Assembly: GCF_002506515.1 (NCBI RefSeq)
Contig: NZ_DAXS01000016.1
Coordinates: forward strand, 1,569-36,452
Length of the DNA: 34,884 nt
Direction of reading: 5' to 3'
Source of the DNA: Caldivirga sp. UBA161
GTDB taxonomy: Archaea > Thermoproteota > Thermoprotei > Thermoproteales > Thermocladiaceae
The notes under the pieces are model-generated. The model was not told the DNA's origin. It saw only the letters and a list, made by a program, of their open reading frames with translations, and did not search any database. The stretch's first letter is position 1, and every line of letters begins with the position of its first letter. This document shows, in pieces, positions 31,595-34,884 of the stretch. The translations under genes and the position numbers were made by a program.

Positions 31595-33272
31595 TGCATG
31601 TTACGGGTATTGTGTATGATGTTATTCCCGTTATGTATGTGTTTAGTGGCGTATTCACGCTTATGGTTGATGCTGTTAGGCTTACTGTACTGCTTGATTG
31701 TGGGATTACATTAATACTCCATGTGGCTTTAACCCAAAGGTATTGGTAAACATCGTAAAGGCACGGGTACTGGGATTCAACAGCAGTGACAGCCGTATTC
31801 CCCAAATCAACATTAAACACAGCAACATCAGGTGATGAAGATGGGAAATTAGGCAGAAATACACCGGCTGGCGTTATGTCCTGGAAGGAGTTCGGGAACC
31901 CCTCATTATCAGCACTCTGGCCTATGTTGAATATCCAAGTGATGTTAGATACCTCTATAGTGGGTACGCTTGGTAGGCTCGTGACTGCCGATGGGTTTTG
32001 CGAACCACTAATGGACTCACTGGTACCCGGGGGCAATGTTATTTCCACACCAATAAACGGGGCTATATTCTCCACCGCAAACTCTAGGCCAAGGAATATT
32101 TCATAACTAGTTGCGCTACTCGCTGGTGGTGGGTTCCATGAGCTTGTACTGAATTCCCCACCACTTGGGTCGCCGACTAATGCATTGGTTACACCATCAC
32201 TATATAATTGGTAACCGTAGTAATAATCAATGGTCCCTAACTGGGAGGCTTCATAACCATCATTATTGTACATTGTTGAGGACTCAAAGTACTTCTCATA
32301 ACCAATGACACCCATGGGGAGTGAAGGCGCCTCAGTACCATACACAATATTACTCACCACTAGGCAAGTATCCCAGTAGTATGTACCATTACCATCAGAA
32401 TAACTTGGTATGCCAGAGTAGTATGAGCCCTCTGAGTAAAGCATTGGTGCTGCCCATATGAATGTAGCGTTACTGCTTACGTATATGCCGGGTACTGAAT
32501 TTGAGTTAAAATTATAGTCCGTATACGTCTCATAACATGGATCATCAGGGTCTGTACTACTGTTGGCTGTGGTTGTTACTGTGCCCTGCATCATGTTTAA
32601 TATAACCCTAGGTAGTTGATTCAAGTACACTGGGCCTATTATTAATCCACTTGGCTTAACCCACTTCACAATAAATACTGCCGCCTCATGGGTGTTTACT
32701 GGTATTATTGGGTATGCTAGTAGGTAGTGGTTGCTTGGTTCCCTAGGGTTAAGCAGTAGCCTATTGCTTGATGCCAATGCCCATGAGTAGGCTAGTATAA
32801 AGTCAATAGTGCCTTCACCGCTACCATTGGCGTAAACACCAATAACATCACCTCTAGCGATAGCACCAGCTAAACTACGAATAACTAAGCCAGTTAAATT
32901 AACCGTAACCTTATTCCCCGAATCACTGGCAATCACACTTGGCTTAATGACTGACCAATCAATAATAATAACACCATTATTCGGCAACTTAGGTAGTTGA
33001 CTAATGTTCACTGGCCTAATGAGCGATTCAGCGATACCTAAGCCAACAAGCCTATGCACCAATGATGATGGGCCAATAACATATATTGGAATATTGATGT
33101 TAACTAGTAGTGATTCATTATTAACTGCAAAATCACCAACCACAGCACCGTTAACTGTGCTCACTGCCTTATTGCCTATGAGGAGCCTCGGTAGGGTAAC
33201 GGCAAGCACTGAAGCAGTAATTACGGCTGCGATTACTGATACAGTTATTAATAATCTTGACGTGGAGCCCAT
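31581..33272 (-). CDS. exported Ser/Thr/Tyr-rich protein of unknown function
   Basis: This long intact frame lies in the decay island. From ATG 33272 (MGSTSRLLITVSVIAAVITASV) a signal peptide or single N-terminal helix is followed by about 530 residues without further membrane helices. The chain has a region of mixed alpha/beta appearance (about residues 50-240: FAVNNESLLVNINIPIYVIG, ARGDVIGVYANGSG), then a Tyr-, Ser-, Asn- and Gly-rich part (SEGSYYSGIPSYSDGNGTYY). There are many Asn-x-Ser/Thr sites and four scattered Cys (CYETY, DTCLVV, YPCLY, VTCTS) that could form disulfides. I do not recognise a family. The longest frame starts at ATG 33296; a TATA-like box at 33303-33310 and GTGGTGA just before 33272 favour the internal ATG. 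It is likely outside the cell or in the cell envelope. Confidence 0.6.
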   Translation of the reverse strand: MGSTSRLLITVSVIAAVITASVLAVTLPRLLIGNKAVSTVNGAVVGDFAVNNESLLVNINIPIYVIGPSSLVHRLVGLGIAESLIRPVNISQLPKLPNNGVIIIDWSVIKPSVIASDSGNKVTVNLTGLVIRSLAGAIARGDVIGVYANGSGEGTIDFILAYSWALASSNRLLLNPREPSNHYLLAYPIIPVNTHEAAVFIVKWVKPSGLIIGPVYLNQLPRVILNMMQGTVTTTANSSTDPDDPCYETYTDYNFNSNSVPGIYVSSNATFIWAAPMLYSEGSYYSGIPSYSDGNGTYYWDTCLVVSNIVYGTEAPSLPMGVIGYEKYFESSTMYNNDGYEASQLGTIDYYYGYQLYSDGVTNALVGDPSGGEFSTSSWNPPPASSATSYEIFLGLEFAVENIAPFIGVEITLPPGTSESISGSQNPSAVTSLPSVPTIEVSNITWIFNIGQSADNEGFPNSFQDITPAGVFLPNFPSSSPDVAVFNVDLGNTAVTAVESQYPCLYDVYQYLWVKATWSINVIPQSSSTVSLTASTISVNTPLNTYITGITSYTIPVTCTSPS

Positions 33273-33411
33273 ACTCACCACTTCATTGCCGCTCATTGAG
33301 AACTTTTAAATTTTTATTACCCCAGCTCTAACTGGGTAATAATCAAGCAATTCAACGGCATCAACTGCATCATTTACTTGACTCATTCTTCAAGAACTTT
33401 ATACCTAATTC

Positions 33412-33588
33412 ATGGGTAAGGATGTAGAGTTCATGAAAAATGGATTACCTATTACTTACGTCAATAACGTAAAGCACCCTCTATTTATAATACATTCCCA
33501 GAACTATACTAGGGCATGCTTAACACCAGTGTTGAAATACGTGCACAGAAACTCAGGAAGGATCATAAAACATTCTATTTGTGCATAA
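33412..33588 (+). pseudogene. S9 peptidase (prolyl oligopeptidase-type) C-terminal fragment
   Basis: A 58-codon frame reads LPITYVNNVKHPLFIIHSQN and YTRACLTPVLKYV. This resembles the region around the catalytic Asp in S9 peptidases (a pattern like SP..YV..V..PLL.IHG..D.R.P). Here the catalytic Asp position is Tyr (HSQNY). Both the beta-propeller part and the Ser and His regions are missing. It is a remnant, and the assignment is from pattern recognition only. Confidence 0.4.
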
Positions 33589-33712
33589 TTTCTAATAGGG
33601 TATATAATATAAATGAATGATGCCGTAGATATTGCTACCTGCTTTAATTTTCCTAACTTAAAGAAAATTAATCGGATGATTCTTTATCTTAAGCCAATTA
33701 CCTATACCGTGA

Positions 33713-33722
33713 GGTATATAAG
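33713..33722 (+). promoter_or_regulatory. TATA box of the Rieske pseudogene, overlapped by an inverted repeat
   Basis: GGTATATAAG lies 24-33 bp upstream of the ATG at 33746. The repeat TATACC-GTGA-GGTATA (33703-33718) covers its left half and could be an operator. Confidence 0.5.
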
Positions 33723-33745
33723 CCACTCCTTTAGGCTACTCCCTT

Positions 33746-34045
33746 ATGATAACCTTCACGCAAATAAAAGGTTATCCCGTAATGATTTATAATAAAGATG
33801 GGGGTAAATTACTATTGGCTAGCCGGATGCCCACATAAGAAGAGGCCTTTAAACAATGCGAAAGTTTACGATGATAAAATCGAGTGCCCCTTCCATCATG
33901 CAGTCTTCAGTTTAATTATGGAGAGTTAATAAGCACTCCCCAATCTAAAACACCTTGCGTAAATTGTAAACTTATAAAGATTATAACAGATGGTAATTGC
34001 GGTATGAAGGGTTCACCCTCAAAACTTACCCTATTACCATCTAAA
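33746..34045 (+). pseudogene. Rieske [2Fe-2S] protein, broken by two frameshifts
   Basis: From ATG 33746 the frame reads MITFTQIKGYPVMIYNKDGG and K. One extra T near 33807-33811 then shifts the frame; the next frame reads YYWLAGCPHKKRPLNNAKVY and, after DDKIE, CPFHHAVFSLI. A missing base near 33914-33919 shifts again; the third frame gives GELISTPQSKTPCVN and KLIKIITDGN, then KGSPSKLTLLP. CPH and CPFH, 16 residues apart, are the CxH...CxxH ligands of a Rieske cluster. Joined, the pieces make a small soluble Rieske ferredoxin of about 100 residues with all ligands present. Such proteins carry electrons for oxygenases, oxidases or related enzymes. In its present form no complete product can be made without frameshifting. 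Confidence 0.75.
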
Positions 34046-34184
34046 AGCCTTAGATTCTTAGCTTGGAAGTATTCTTATTTCCTCCTCTCCACGTTTTTCA
34101 TAAAAATTTACACTATCTTCAATCTCTACGGAATCTTCCTGGGATTCCCCTCAATTTTTCAGCTAGATCTTGGAAGAATTAAAA

Positions 34185-34420
34185 ATGAGAACTACAAGGG
34201 GACTTAGCTTTCCTAGGTTTTACCTAATGGCCAGCGAGACTACACTTGGTTACGCCCTTCTATCCTCCTACGGCCTGCAATACATATACCTCCCACCAGT
34301 GCTTATGGGTATAGCTGTGGCCTCAATGGAAACTTATGAACCAGTAATCATTGTCTATATTAAGCTTTGTAGGAGCATGGGTCCCTTCATAGGAGATACA
34401 AATGGAGTCCCCATTTAGGC
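34185..34420 (+). pseudogene. membrane transporter fragment, possibly MFS type
   Basis: A frame with TLGYALLSSYGLQYIYLPPV and LMGIAVASMETYEPVIIV carries two predicted membrane helices and resembles the start of a major-facilitator-type sugar transporter. After EPVIIV the reading turns into non-membrane sequence, while another frame offers SILSFVGAWVPS, so a frameshift near 34350 is likely. The rest of a transporter is missing. The family is uncertain. Confidence 0.3.
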
Positions 34421-34449
34421 TGTGCATGAATAGACTTTATTAACCTTAA

Positions 34450-34457
34450 GTTTTTAA
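34450..34457 (+). promoter_or_regulatory. TATA-like box of the antitoxin-like gene
   Basis: GTTTTTAA lies 26-33 bp upstream of the ATG at 34483. Confidence 0.35.
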
Positions 34458-34482
34458 CTGAGCTTGGGTTCAACTATAAGTA

Positions 34483-34712
34483 ATGAGTATCGAGAACATC
34501 ATTAAGGAGTTAAGAGAAAGGGAGGAAGAGACTAGGAGGATTAGAGGAGCTAAGGCTGATTGGGGATACATAAACTCACTACCACCTAGGGTTAGGAGTG
34601 CCGTGGTACTATTCATAGAGACAGGGGCTTAAGGCTTGCGCAGAAATTATCTGGCCTAGACCTTGAGGACTTCATTGAGGTTCTGAGGAAGGCTAGGGTT
34701 TGGATTACATAA
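34483..34712 (+). pseudogene. small antitoxin-like gene (UPF0175/VapB-like), frameshifted in a G run
   Basis: From ATG 34483 the frame reads MSIENIIKELREREEETRRI, then GYINSLPPRVRSAVVLFIETG and stops at 34630. In the -1 frame after the GGGG at 34624-34627 it continues GLRLAQKLSGLDLEDFIEVL and RKARVWIT to a stop at 34710-34712. Adding one G to the run joins both into a 76-codon frame. The C-terminal pattern (G.RLAQKLSGLDLEDFIEVLRK) resembles the helix-turn-helix-like half of UPF0175-type antitoxins. No toxin gene (for example PIN domain) follows; the next sequence is an IS605-like scar. A programmed -1 shift is possible but less likely than a mutation. Confidence 0.55.
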
Positions 34713-34739
34713 ATATTATATATGGCAAGAGGAACTGTA

Positions 34740-34884
34740 GGCCTTGCCATTTATGGTGAGGTGTGGGGGTAATTAGTTGGAGCCCAATCCATAATCCATC
34801 ACTTAGGCGAGTAGAGGCGACTAAAAGCCACTAGCAGTAAGGCAATGAGGACGAAGGCAGTAAAACACAAAACCAATAAACCAC
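34740..34884 (+). mobile_element. tnpB-like 3' fragment (IS605 type), degenerate, runs to the window end
   Basis: Bases 34815-34884 read RRLKATSSKAMRTKAVKHKT in one frame, similar to the C-terminal tails I associate with archaeal TnpB (OrfB) proteins and to the KAATSRNESRTL reading at 30600-30660. The frame upstream contains stops, so no intact gene precedes it. The nucleotide sequences of the two sites also align in the AAAAGC...GCAATGAG core. Support is by pattern only. Confidence 0.35.

Larger units (their letters stand above)
33273..33745. other. mostly non-coding stretch before the Rieske pseudogene
   Basis: Apart from the S9-peptidase fragment (33412-33588) this stretch is A/T-rich and without a gene. 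A perfect inverted repeat TATACC-GTGA-GGTATA (33703-33718) overlaps the TATA box GGTATATAAG ahead of the Rieske pseudogene. Confidence 0.4.

Noticed and set aside
31595..31749. Hydrophobic plus-strand reading downstream of the 42-codon frame (VHVTGIVYDVIPVMYV)
   Set aside because: It is antisense to the well-supported exported protein gene, whose Ser/Thr-rich C-terminus gives hydrophobic antisense translations.
33884..34207. 107-codon frame on the plus strand as an independent gene
   Set aside because: Its first part is the third frame of the broken Rieske gene and its start codon lies inside the Rieske cluster motif; the rest has no recognisable pattern.
1..34884. CRISPR arrays, rRNA genes and complete tRNA genes
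   Set aside because: I saw no regularly spaced repeats, no rRNA-like sequence and no tRNA with a recognisable T-loop; intron-containing or split tRNAs could still be missed by eye.

Overview
The window looks like chromosome from a hyperthermophilic or thermophilic crenarchaeon of the Thermoproteales, most likely the Caldivirga/Vulcanisaeta branch. The grounds are archaeal information-processing genes (Cbf5, L14e, L37e, TiaS, Rrp41/Rrp42, archaeal DnaG, RqcH), TATA boxes about 26 bp upstream of start codons (mostly leaderless mRNAs, with frequent GTG starts), two guide-RNA-like C/D box genes with 12-nt guides, and remains of an archaeal CydAA'-like bd oxidase. The genus is inference; no rRNA gene is present to fix it.

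Layout. 1-3.2 kb: the 5' end of a solute-binding protein (minus), a divergent exported beta-helix protein, and D-gluconate/galactonate dehydratase (gnaD), all pointing to sugar use. 3.2-6.8 kb: a minus-strand housekeeping block (cbf5, rpl14e, a HAD hydrolase, tiaS). 6.8-12.4 kb: a large MMPL/RND transporter, a winged-helix regulator, and a divergent polytopic membrane protein. 12.4-21.6 kb: rpl37e, methionine aminopeptidase, valyl-tRNA synthetase, the exosome core pair rrp41-rrp42 facing the exosome-associated dnaG, a cyclophilin-like protein and a GH57 glycosidase. 21.7-26.7 kb: an L-rhamnose cluster made of a GH78 alpha-L-rhamnosidase diverging from a zinc sugar dehydrogenase and L-rhamnonate dehydratase. 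26.7-28.7 kb: rqcH. 28.7-34.9 kb: a decay island, described below.

Non-coding RNA. Two sequences not covered by protein genes have the full C-D'-C'-D layout of C/D box methylation-guide sRNAs, with exactly 12 nt between C and D' and between C' and D. One is on the minus strand at about 12363-12416 and one on the plus strand at about 19604-19658. Both have a TATA box at the right distance. Next to the second, on the other strand, is a GC-rich 64-nt segment (19472-19535) whose ends pair and which has its own TATA box. It is a candidate unidentified structured RNA.

Decay island. From 28.7 kb on, most genes are broken by small indels or large deletions: cydA with its N-terminus lost and a frameshift, cydA' with an internal deletion, a pterin carbinolamine dehydratase broken by an exact 7-bp tandem duplication, a Rieske protein with two frameshifts, an S9-peptidase fragment, a transporter fragment, a small antitoxin-like gene with a -1 shift in a G run, and IS605/tnpB-like scars. 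The 28 kb of core genes before it read through cleanly, so real gene decay is more likely than poor sequence. Only one long exported protein (571 codons) is intact there.
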